Assembly (NCBI GenBank): GCA_021795255.1
Contig: JAJYPQ010000146.1
Location: 1-8,380, forward strand
From: Pseudomonadota bacterium
Lineage (GTDB): Bacteria; Pseudomonadota; Gammaproteobacteria; Acidiferrobacterales; Acidiferrobacteraceae
Length of the DNA stretch: 8,380 bases
Direction of reading: 5' to 3'
Below are positions 1-5,754 of the stretch, piece by piece. The position numbers were made by a program, and so were the translations under genes. Position 1 is the first letter of the stretch. The number at the start of each line of letters is the position of its first letter. The notes beneath the pieces are model-generated. The model had not been told where the DNA came from, searched no databases, and saw only the letters and a list, made by a program, of their open reading frames with translations.

Positions 1-229
1 TCCGGACGATTTTTCTGCCACTCGTGTCGCGCTCGGCGTTGACACCGAACTCGGTGCATATATCCTTCAGTATCTTCTCGTGCTTGCGAGTTTCTGTAAG
101 ATACTTTTCCCACTCCTTACGCAGGTCGGCATTTTGGGCGCAGCTCAGCGCGGTCTCGTAAATCTTTATACCCCCACGCTCCGTCTCAATGGCTTCGCAC
201 AGCAACTCATCAACTTGGTTACGGTTCAT
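1..229 (-). CDS. Ferritin-like (four-helix bundle) domain protein, C-terminus cut by window edge
   Basis: An ATG at 229 opens 76 codons that run off the left edge without a stop. The GAGG at 238-235 lies 5 nt upstream of the ATG and supports this start. The peptide is strongly helical and has the pattern of small ferritin-like proteins: a first helix with E15, E17 and YE at 24-25, then a second helix ending in ETRKH (46-50). E17, E25, E46 and H50 are plausible metal ligands. Members of this superfamily bind di-iron or other metals, or have lost the site, and many are uncharacterised. There is no signal peptide, so it is probably cytoplasmic. A terminator and a long AT-rich gap separate it from glnA, so it is probably its own unit. 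The fold call is moderately sure; the function is unknown. A rubrerythrin-like or YciF-like role cannot be settled from this fragment. Confidence 0.7.
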   Translation of the reverse strand, partial: MNRNQVDELLCEAIETERGGIKIYETALSCAQNADLRKEWEKYLTETRKHEKILKDICTEFGVNAERDTSGRKIVR

Positions 230-234
230 AGATA

Positions 235-238
235 CCTC
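235..238 (-). promoter_or_regulatory. Ribosome binding site of the ferritin-like gene
   Basis: The minus strand reads GAGG, then a 5-nt spacer, then ATG. This fixes the start of the edge-truncated ferritin-like gene at 229. Confidence 0.6.
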
Positions 239-621
239 GTCCGTTTATGTGATCGCCACTTTGGCGAGTCGGGATTATGGACTTTTAGGGCTTTCGAGAA
301 GATCGGTCCTAGGGCGGACGGCTATGGGACATTTCCATTACTCTATGGGTGTAGCGGGCGCATCGTGAAAATATATTGACAAGTTGTGATTGATCTGCAG
401 CTGTTACCACAGAGGACAGCGGTAATGCGCCTATGAGCTCGCTGGGATTCGCGTTGTGTCGTCCTAGACGCTGAAAAATCCCGATAGGAAATGGATACCA
501 AGATCTTTAAGATATTTCCAATTTAGCCGAGTATTACCTTGTGTTGGTGAATGTATCGGCCTGCGAAAGTCGATCTTTAGACAAACGGAAAGGAACGCTC
601 CTTGCCTCGACAACCCTACCC
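239..621. other. AT-rich intergenic region without a recognisable gene
   Basis: I see no protein-like reading frame here on either strand. Plus-strand frames reaching into it are antisense to the ferritin-like gene. Composition differs from the rest: 481-540 has 21 G/C out of 60, against 40 out of 60 at 7801-7860 inside glyS. The minus strand carries the 5' leader of the ferritin-like gene, including a small hairpin (TCGCCA at 253-258 pairing with 262-267, 3-nt loop) about 24 nt before the ATG. Its promoter must lie here, but I found no convincing -35/-10 pair. A small RNA or a decayed gene remains possible and cannot be shown from the sequence alone. Confidence 0.5.
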
Positions 622-663
622 GGAAATAAAAAGACCCGGAGTCCGTCTGGCATCCGGGTCTTT
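622..663 (-). terminator. Intrinsic terminator downstream of glnA
   Basis: A perfect 11-bp stem (AAAGACCCGGA at 630-640 with its complement at 653-663) encloses a 12-nt loop. On the minus strand the stem runs directly into TTTTTATTT, a good U-tract. The plus-strand side has no T-run, so it works in the glnA direction. It lies about 33 bp past the glnA stop codon. Confidence 0.92.
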
Positions 664-695
664 GGCCGTTAGAGCTCGGCCGTCCAACACATAGC

Positions 696-2102
696 TTACA
701 GGCTGTAGTACATATCGAACTCGATGGGATGCGTAGTCATGCGCAGCCGAGTCACATCCTGCATCTTCAGGGCAATGTAGGCGTCTATCAGATCATCGGT
801 GAAGACGCCACCGGCCGTGAGGAATTTGCGGTCCTTATCCAAGGCCTCAAGCGCCATATCAAGAGAGTGACAAACAGTCGGGATCTTCCGCGCCTCCTTG
901 GGCGTGAGCTCGTAGAGGTCGTGGTCGGTCGCCTCGCCCGGGTGAATCTTGTTCGCGATGCCGTCAAGACCCGCCATGACCATAGCGGAAAAGGCTAAAT
1001 AGGGATTGGAGCCCGGATCGGGAAAACGAACCTCGATTCGCCGACCCTTAGGGTTCGGCACATATGGGATGCGGATCGACGCCGAACGGTTGCGAGCGGA
1101 GTAAGCGAGCATGACTGGGGCCTCGAACCCCGGCACCAAGCGCTTATAGCTATTAGTGAGCGGGTTAGTAATGGCGTTCAAAGCACGCGCATGCTTGATG
1201 ATGCCGCCAATGTAGAACAGGGCCAGTTCGCTCAGGCCCGCGTAGCCGTCGCCCGCGAAGAGGTTCTTTCCGCCCTTGGCCAGAGACTGGTGGCAATGCA
1301 TGCCCGAGCCGTTGTCGCCCACGATCGGCTTTGGCATGAACGTGGCGGTTTTACCATGGTTTCGCGCAACGTTGTGCACGCAGTACTTGAGAATCTGAAT
1401 CTCGTCGGCCTTTCGGACCAGGGTGGCGAACTGGGTAGCGATTTCGTTCTGATTGGCGGTCGCGACCTCGTGATGATGAGCCTCCACGACAAGCCCCATC
1501 TCCGTCATCGCCAAGACCATGGCACTGCGAATATCCTGGGACGAGTCGACGGGCGGAACCGGAAAATATCCACCCTTGACGCCGGGGCGATGCCCCATAT
1601 TGCCGCCGTCATACTCCTTGGCGGAGTTCCAGCTGGCCTCTTCCGAGTCGATGCGGCAAAACGATCCGGCCATGTCCGCACCCCAACGCACGTCGTCGAA
1701 GATGAAGAACTCGGGTTCCGGCCCGAAATAAGCGGTATCGGCGATGCCGGTAGTCTTAAGATAGGCCTCGGCGCGCTTGGCGATGGATCGCGGATCGCGC
1801 TCATAGCCCTTCATCGTAAGAGGCTCAAGCACATCGCATCGCAACAGTAAGGTGGGCTCCTCCGTGAAAGGGTCGAGAACAGCGGTATCGGCATCGGGCA
1901 TCAGCACCATGTCGGACTCGTTGATGGCCTTCCATCCAGCAATGGACGACCCGTCAAACATCTTTCCATCTTCAAAAAGCTTCTCGTCTACCGTGTGCGA
2001 GGGCACCGAGACGTGCTGTTCCTTTCCTTTGGTGTCGGTAAATCGAAAATCGACGAATTTCACGTCGTTATCCTTGATCATCTTCAATACATTAGCGGAC
2101 AT
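696..2102 (-). CDS. glnA: Glutamine synthetase, type I (GSI-beta, adenylylation-regulated)
   Basis: It makes glutamine from glutamate, ammonia and ATP, the main ammonium-assimilation step, as a cytoplasmic dodecamer. The 468 residues align with the E. coli enzyme without shifting the numbering. D50 is in the MFDGSS loop, metal ligands E129 and E131 are in GPEPEFF, and E212, E220, H269 and H271 follow. N264/G265 are in DNGSGMH, E327 is in the flap PGFEAP, and R339 and R359 are present. Y397, in DLYEL, is the tyrosine adenylylated by GlnE in the regulated GSI-beta class. The start is fixed by AGGAG at 2113-2109, 6 nt upstream. It is not followed by ntrB/ntrC; a terminator ends the unit. The upstream 173 bp carry a sigma54-type promoter and an NtrC-like site, so nitrogen-limited induction is likely, in addition to covalent control of the protein. 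Confidence 0.98.
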   Translation of the reverse strand: MSANVLKMIKDNDVKFVDFRFTDTKGKEQHVSVPSHTVDEKLFEDGKMFDGSSIAGWKAINESDMVLMPDADTAVLDPFTEEPTLLLRCDVLEPLTMKGYERDPRSIAKRAEAYLKTTGIADTAYFGPEPEFFIFDDVRWGADMAGSFCRIDSEEASWNSAKEYDGGNMGHRPGVKGGYFPVPPVDSSQDIRSAMVLAMTEMGLVVEAHHHEVATANQNEIATQFATLVRKADEIQILKYCVHNVARNHGKTATFMPKPIVGDNGSGMHCHQSLAKGGKNLFAGDGYAGLSELALFYIGGIIKHARALNAITNPLTNSYKRLVPGFEAPVMLAYSARNRSASIRIPYVPNPKGRRIEVRFPDPGSNPYLAFSAMVMAGLDGIANKIHPGEATDHDLYELTPKEARKIPTVCHSLDMALEALDKDRKFLTAGGVFTDDLIDAYIALKMQDVTRLRMTTHPIEFDMYYSL

Positions 2103-2108
2103 GCCTTT

Positions 2109-2113
2109 CTCCT
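2109..2113 (-). promoter_or_regulatory. glnA ribosome binding site
   Basis: AGGAG on the minus strand lies 6 nt before the glnA ATG. It is a strong, well-placed Shine-Dalgarno sequence. Confidence 0.85.
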
Positions 2114-2170
2114 AACTCTAGGGGTGATAAGGGGGCGACGGGCTTACGGCTACGCCTGAGGCGGCTATTT

Positions 2171-2186
2171 TGCACGAAATATGCCA
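2171..2186 (-). promoter_or_regulatory. Candidate sigma54 (RpoN) -24/-12 promoter of glnA
   Basis: The minus strand reads TGGCATATTTCGTGCA. Compared with TGGCAC-N5-TTGC it keeps the essential GG and GC dinucleotides at the required 10-bp separation and matches most other consensus positions. Transcription would begin near 2160, leaving a leader of about 57 nt before the ATG. An NtrC-like site sits upstream, as expected for an enhancer-dependent glnA promoter. The match is by eye, without a genome-wide background. Confidence 0.72.
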
Positions 2187-2236
2187 GCGAGAAAACGCCG
2201 GGAATCGCAGTCTTGAGGCGTGCCCGTCATTCTACC

Positions 2237-2253
2237 TGCCCTAATATGGTGCA
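2237..2253 (-). promoter_or_regulatory. Candidate NtrC (GlnG) enhancer site upstream of glnA
   Basis: The minus strand reads TGCACCATATTAGGGCA. Against the NtrC dyad TGCACYA-N3-TGGTGCA it matches 12 of the 14 defined positions, with one perfect half. Its centre is about 85 bp upstream of the predicted sigma54 start. That is close enough for looping activation, although nearer than the E. coli sites. A second, overlapping dyad (GGTGC-N6-GCACC, 2248-2263) shares the perfect half and could extend the binding region. Confidence 0.6.
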
Positions 2254-2263
2254 TTAACGCACC
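2248..2263. repeat. Inverted repeat GGTGC-N6-GCACC overlapping the NtrC-like site
   Basis: The plus strand reads GGTGCATTAACGCACC: perfect 5-bp arms with a nearly symmetric centre. It lies 13 bp past the CDF stop codon (minus strand) and shares GGTGCA with the NtrC-like site. As RNA it could fold into a short hairpin, but no T-run follows on either strand, so an operator half-site is more likely than a terminator. Confidence 0.5.
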
Positions 2264-2275
2264 GTCATGGCGCAG

Positions 2276-3436
2276 CTAACGAAAACATACGTCGACCGCG
2301 GCGATTTGCGGATCATGAACCACGGCATCGGCAAAACGCTTCTGTAGGGTACGGGCAGCCGTCGGGGTGGGCGCCAAGTCGAGCGACAAACGAATCTCTA
2401 CGGAGACCTTACCGCCCAGATAGTGGAGAACCACGGACTCAATCGCCTTGGCGGCCTCAATCCCGGCAAAGTAGCGATCAAGCCGCGCCATAATCTCGGA
2501 GCGCAGCGGCAAGCGGGCATTGGTAGCCGCGCGCTCGTCGTCTTCCGGATCGATGTGCACGAGGACATCGGCCATATTTTCGACTTGGCGCATGAGCGCT
2601 ATTCGTACCATTTCGCTGATCTGATGTCCCTCCGATACGCTCACGCCTTGATCGACAAGGATGTGGACATCGGCGAAGGCAAGCCCCCCGGCTCGGCGGG
2701 TACGCAAAAGATGAAGAGTGCGCACACCATCTATCGACATAATCACACGCCGGATGCGCTCGAGCTTCTCGGTCTCAAGCCCGGTGTCGACAAGCTCGCG
2801 TAGTGCCTGCCAGGCAAGACTTGCCCCCATGCGCACGATAAGGATTGCCACGCCTATCGCGGCTATCGTGTCCAGATCCCGAATACCAAGCATGCTTCCC
2901 GCGATTCCTACCGCGACGATGGTCGACGAAAAGACATCCGTTCGATAGTGCCACGCGTTGGCGTGCAAAAGCTGGGAGTGGAGGCGATTGGCAGTGCTGC
3001 GCATATAGCGGAAAAGGCCTTCTTTGACCGCGATGGCGGCGCACGCCATAGCCAGGGCAAAAAGATCCGGTCTTGCGAGCTTGTGCGGGGCACTAAGCGC
3101 GCTCGCCGCGTGTAAAGCGATCCCGATCCCGGTCCCAATAAGCACCAGGCTAAGCCCAAAGGTCCCGGCAGTCTCGATGCGTGCATGGCCGTAAGGGTGG
3201 TCTTCGTCGGCGCCCTTGGTTCCAAACCGCGCCGCCACCAACACGAGGCTGTCGCTCAATAGGTCCGCCAGGGTATGAAAACCGTCTGCGACAAGAGCGG
3301 CTGAGCGGCCAAGAACCCCGATCGCGAGCTGCCCTGTCGCCAAACACACGTTCACGAGAAGGCCGTTAAAAACTGCCCTTTGAGAACTGACGCCCCCCGT
3401 GGCGTTGCGATAACCGTCTGTCCGCGTAGCCGTCAC
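2276..3436 (-). CDS. CDF-family cation efflux transporter with duplicated C-terminal domain
   Basis: A cation diffusion facilitator: an inner-membrane antiporter exporting divalent metal, usually Zn2+, in exchange for protons. Membrane helices fill about residues 20-210. The metal site is visible as H54xxxD58 in TM2 (DGFHTLAD) and H163xxxD167 in TM5 (AWHYRTD). The HxxxD pair in both helices is typical of zinc-type members. The family motif DHPYGHAR is at 79-86. A normal cytoplasmic dimer domain spans about 215-297 and ends in HIDP. A further 80-90 residues (about 305-386) look like a second copy of that fold, making the protein longer (386 aa) than the common 290-300 aa. The start is GTG at 3436, overlapping the TGA of the TusA gene as GTGA with no clear ribosome binding site. 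Translation is therefore probably coupled. The metal is inferred, not shown. Confidence 0.93.
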   Translation of the reverse strand: MTATRTDGYRNATGGVSSQRAVFNGLLVNVCLATGQLAIGVLGRSAALVADGFHTLADLLSDSLVLVAARFGTKGADEDHPYGHARIETAGTFGLSLVLIGTGIGIALHAASALSAPHKLARPDLFALAMACAAIAVKEGLFRYMRSTANRLHSQLLHANAWHYRTDVFSSTIVAVGIAGSMLGIRDLDTIAAIGVAILIVRMGASLAWQALRELVDTGLETEKLERIRRVIMSIDGVRTLHLLRTRRAGGLAFADVHILVDQGVSVSEGHQISEMVRIALMRQVENMADVLVHIDPEDDERAATNARLPLRSEIMARLDRYFAGIEAAKAIESVVLHYLGGKVSVEIRLSLDLAPTPTAARTLQKRFADAVVHDPQIAAVDVCFR

Positions 3437-3669
3437 TTACGCACCCGGATAGTAAGGAAGACATCGCCTGAGGAATCAGTCGATGCCTGTAACACGTCGT
3501 GGCCCTCCAAACGACACCACGCAGGCACGTCGTTCAGCGCTCCCCGGTCGGTGCATCGCACCGTCAACACATCACCTGTCGACAGGTCGGCTATGCAAGC
3601 GCTTACGCGGATGACGGGCATCGGGCACAATAAATAACGAGCGTCGAGGTGCGGCATCATAAATACCAT
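3433..3669 (-). CDS. TusA-family sulfur carrier (sulfurtransferase)
   Basis: TusA-like proteins are small cytoplasmic sulfur carriers that hold a persulfide on a conserved cysteine and pass it to thiolation or sulfur-oxidation enzymes. The signature is clear: LDARYLLCPMPV with the carrier cysteine C15 before Pro, then TGDVL, and DVPAWC followed by GHDV. Length (78 aa, or 75) is normal for the family. Two starts are possible: ATG at 3669, overlapping the upstream PP-loop gene by 13 bp, or ATG at 3660, whose ATGA overlaps that gene's TGA by 4 bp. The latter mirrors the GTGA junction at the other end and may be the true one. Neither has a good ribosome binding site, which points to coupled translation. 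The immediate neighbour, an ATP-PPase thiolation enzyme, is the likely acceptor of its sulfur. It is not the tusA of a tusBCDE cluster, so I give no symbol. Confidence 0.92.
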   Translation of the reverse strand: MVFMMPHLDARYLLCPMPVIRVSACIADLSTGDVLTVRCTDRGALNDVPAWCRLEGHDVLQASTDSSGDVFLTIRVRK

Positions 3670-4700
3670 TCGGCAGCCAAGGCGTGGGCGGGAAGAGGCT
3701 TGACGTCACGCTCCGCCAAGGCGCCTCCGGGCTGGCCCACCGCTACTCGAACCTTGGGGGCACCACGGCCCTGCCCAAACCGAGCGGTTATGGATGCGGC
3801 CAGGTCCAAGTCCGCGTCGTCAGCCTCACCCTGCAAAAGGACAAGAGGCCCGTTGTGATCGATTGCCCACATGTGCACAAATCGATTCCGATATCCCTCC
3901 AGAAACCGATTTTCTCCCGCTTCCCTTCCCACTATCAGCTTGAAGTGCGGACGCGGCCGCAGATGGCGGCCTATCTTGAGAAGCATAATATCATCGAAAT
4001 CATAGCGGCGCTCGCCGCGACTTTGCCAGAGATCCTTAAGCTTATGAGCATAATTTTCGTCGGTCAAAAAACAGCAGCCCCCGGCCGGCTGAGCATAGTC
4101 AAAGCCGTAAGTCGTGGCCAAGGCGATTTGGGGCTTACGATTACGACCACTGAGACCGAGTAGGCGCTGGCGATCCACCCAACCCTCCCGTTCCGGCAAA
4201 GTCTCGGGTAGGAGCTGAGCACAGAGCGGTCGCAAAAGACGATCGGCAGCACCCGATTCGCGAGCGATGACAGGAAACGTATCGCGCCGCTGTGACATGG
4301 GGCGCTGCCCGAGAACCTCTCCAGTGACGATGAAATCGAAGCCATTTTGCTCCATCCAGACGCGGGCCTTGCCCACCATAAAGCCCTTACAGTCCAAGCA
4401 AGGATTAAGATGCGCGCCATAGCCATGGCGCGGATTCAGCACGACATCCTTATACTCGTCTATGACGTCAATGATATGGAGGCGGATGCCGAGTTGTTCC
4501 GCTGAATGCAAGGCGCTATTACGCAAGTTGCGCTTTTGACGATCTTGGCGTACGGCATGGGTGTGGCCCTCGACACAAAAACCGGTAAAAAAATTGATGC
4601 CTTCGACATGGACCCCTTGATCCAGCATAAGCTGGGCCGCGAGCATCGAATCGAGACCGCCCGAAAGCAACACAACCGCCTTTCTCTTACCGTTTTTCAT
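3657..4700 (-). CDS. PP-loop thiouridylase-like protein (MnmA/ThiI-type ATPase) with NFACT-R-like C-terminal domain
   Basis: An N-type ATP pyrophosphatase related to the sulfur-inserting tRNA enzymes MnmA and ThiI. Such enzymes adenylate a uridine and replace its oxygen with persulfide sulfur. The PP-loop SGGLDS is at 13-18. A CxxC (NPCLDC, C101 and C104) resembles the NPC region of MnmA-type enzymes, and a second cysteine pair sits in GGCCFL (C209, C210). The C-terminal part (about 249-335) has KLIVGREAGEN and later DHNGPLVLL, which resembles the NFACT-R (DUF814) domain, a predicted RNA-binding module. The protein lacks the usual MnmA arrangement, so it is a separate subfamily, often labelled only as a tRNA methyltransferase or thiouridylase. 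The start is ATG at 4700 with AAGG about 6 nt upstream. It is first in an overlapping operon with a TusA carrier, its likely sulfur donor. Substrate tRNA and modified base are unknown. Confidence 0.85.
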   Translation of the reverse strand: MKNGKRKAVVLLSGGLDSMLAAQLMLDQGVHVEGINFFTGFCVEGHTHAVRQDRQKRNLRNSALHSAEQLGIRLHIIDVIDEYKDVVLNPRHGYGAHLNPCLDCKGFMVGKARVWMEQNGFDFIVTGEVLGQRPMSQRRDTFPVIARESGAADRLLRPLCAQLLPETLPEREGWVDRQRLLGLSGRNRKPQIALATTYGFDYAQPAGGCCFLTDENYAHKLKDLWQSRGERRYDFDDIMLLKIGRHLRPRPHFKLIVGREAGENRFLEGYRNRFVHMWAIDHNGPLVLLQGEADDADLDLAASITARFGQGRGAPKVRVAVGQPGGALAERDVKPLPAHALAAEWYL

Positions 4701-4781
4701 AAAACCCTTGGCTCGCCGCCGTTCTCCGTTTATTCTTGGGCCCGCTTTGGGAACCCGATTCAGTATATCGCAGGCGGAGCA
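4701..4781. promoter_or_regulatory. Divergent intergenic region between the PP-loop operon and mtgA
   Basis: This 81-bp stretch must hold the start of transcription of the minus-strand sulfur/metal operon and possibly of mtgA. On the minus strand TATACT (4767-4762) matches 5 of 6 of the -10 consensus but has no good -35 at 16-18 bp. On the plus strand AGGCGGAG just before 4782 serves mtgA as a ribosome binding site. No clear plus-strand promoter pair or operator is visible. Confidence 0.4.
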
Positions 4782-5639
4782 ATGCTTACCCGTCCGAGAC
4801 CTATGCGCCTATTTCGTCTGCTTCTTGCCGTTGTGCTCGTGGCCGCTATCCTTGATCTTGGCATGCTCACGGCCCGCTGGTTCAGTATGTCCCATCTGAC
4901 AAGGGGTCCGGTACCTAAATCCCGGTTTATTCTCACCTATCTCCGTCAGCGCACGGTTCGGCGTTGGCCGCCCTTGCGCTGGCAGCCGGTCGCTCTGTTG
5001 GCCATTCCACCGGCCCTGCGCGCGGCCGCAGTCCTCGGGGAAGACGGTACCTTCTACGAGAATGACGGATTTGATCCGCGCTCCATAATATGGGCGGCAC
5101 GCTACGACTGGCGCGCCCGACGGATCGTGTTCGGCGCCAGCACGATCACGCAGCAAACGGCGAAAAACCTGTTTTTAAGCCCCTCGCGGACCTTCTTTCG
5201 CAAAGGAAACGAGGCGCTCCTGACGATCGCCCTTGACCATCTTCTGACGAAGGACCGAATTTTGGAGATCTACCTAGACGACGCTGAAATGGGTCGCGGG
5301 GTGTATGGGGTAGCAGCTGCCTCCCGCTACTATTTCGGGAAACCGGTCGCGGCGCTCACGGTGCGTGAATCCGCCGAACTCGCGGCCACGCTTCCGGACC
5401 CCGACGGCAGCAACCCCGCGACCCGAAGTCGCTATTTTCGCGCCCGGACAGCGAAACTCATGCGCCTCTTGACCTTGGCCGGATACATGCCGCGCCATCA
5501 TGGCTCGGACCGCAAGCGCCAGGCCACGGCACCGGGCACCCTTGAAGTCCAGGGAACACCGGGTTCCCATAAAGCAGGGGCTGGCGCGGAACGAAAGAAG
5601 CGGCCGTCGATTGCCGAAGGTCCCCCGCACGCATTATAG
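4782..5639 (+). CDS. mtgA: Monofunctional biosynthetic peptidoglycan transglycosylase (GT51, MtgA type)
   Basis: It polymerises lipid II into glycan strands at the outer face of the inner membrane. From ATG 4782 the protein has 285 aa: an uncleaved N-terminal membrane anchor (about 9-29), then the GT51 domain. Catalytic Glu E87 is in [20 protein letters not shown] is at 118-132, and the second Glu E144 is in [21 protein letters not shown] (157-171) and [10 protein letters not shown] (198-207) follow. Two usual residues differ: Asn replaces His in the EDxxFxxHxG motif (ENDG), and Asp replaces Asn in ILxxYLN. There is no transpeptidase domain. About 45 basic, low-complexity residues extend the C-terminus beyond typical MtgA (about 240 aa). 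AGGCGGAG supports the 4782 start; ATG 4803 is an alternative. The frame is open back to 4506, but that part is antisense to the PP-loop gene and not expected to be translated. Confidence 0.9.
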   Translation: MLTRPRPMRLFRLLLAVVLVAAILDLGMLTARWFSMSHLTRGPVPKSRFILTYLRQRTVRRWPPLRWQPVALLAIPPALRAAAVLGEDGTFYENDGFDPRSIIWAARYDWRARRIVFGASTITQQTAKNLFLSPSRTFFRKGNEALLTIALDHLLTKDRILEIYLDDAEMGRGVYGVAAASRYYFGKPVAALTVRESAELAATLPDPDGSNPATRSRYFRARTAKLMRLLTLAGYMPRHHGSDRKRQATAPGTLEVQGTPGSHKAGAGAERKKRPSIAEGPPHAL

Positions 5640-5640
5640 T
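5611..5640 (+). promoter_or_regulatory. Candidate sigma70 promoter of glyQS, inside the end of mtgA
   Basis: TTGCCG (5611-5616, 4 of 6 of the -35 consensus) and TATAGT (5635-5640, 5 of 6 of the -10 consensus) are 18 bp apart. The -10 box covers the mtgA stop codon. Transcription would start near 5647 and leave a leader of about 108 nt before the glyQ GTG. No T-box features are recognisable in that leader, as expected outside Gram-positive bacteria. Confidence 0.4.
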
Positions 5641-5742
5641 GCCCTGCGCGCATCAGCTTTTTTTGGCGGGCCCAAGAACCGGCTATTTCGGCTGTTGCGA
5701 TGCCCCATTAAAAGCCAGAAAGTGTGCTTGCATCCTCTTTTC

Positions 5743-5747
5743 AAGGG
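5743..5747 (+). promoter_or_regulatory. glyQ ribosome binding site
   Basis: AAGGG lies 7 nt before GTG 5755. It is the best Shine-Dalgarno among the possible starts of the long open frame and fits the point where similarity to GlyQ begins. Confidence 0.65.
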
Positions 5748-5754
5748 CCACGAC

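Noticed and set aside
80..379. A 99-codon open frame on the plus strand at the left edge
   Set aside because: Its first half is antisense to the ferritin-like gene, and the rest enters the AT-rich gap without any recognisable motif.
487..519. Inverted repeat GGAAAT ... ATTTCC in the AT-rich gap
   Set aside because: Six-bp arms with a 21-nt spacer are expected by chance in an AT-rich stretch, and nothing nearby gives them a role.
590..603. Small palindrome AAGGA-ACGC-TCCTT before the glnA terminator
   Set aside because: It is a short 5-bp stem with no T-run. The nearby 11-bp hairpin already explains termination.
1191..1850. A 219-codon open frame on the plus strand
   Set aside because: It lies wholly antisense to glnA, has no family resemblance or ribosome binding site, and is a by-product of GC-rich codon usage.
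4506..4781. N-terminal extension of mtgA by 92 codons
   Set aside because: This part is antisense to the PP-loop gene, lacks GT51 similarity, and would put the membrane anchor in the middle of the protein. ATG 4782 has a ribosome binding site directly before it.
5651..5664. T7 run after mtgA as a possible terminator
   Set aside because: No stable GC-rich stem lies directly upstream of the T-run; only 4-bp pairings are possible.
5500..5754. N-terminal extension of glyQ by 85 codons
   Set aside because: It overlaps mtgA out of frame, and similarity to GlyQ begins only just after GTG 5755.
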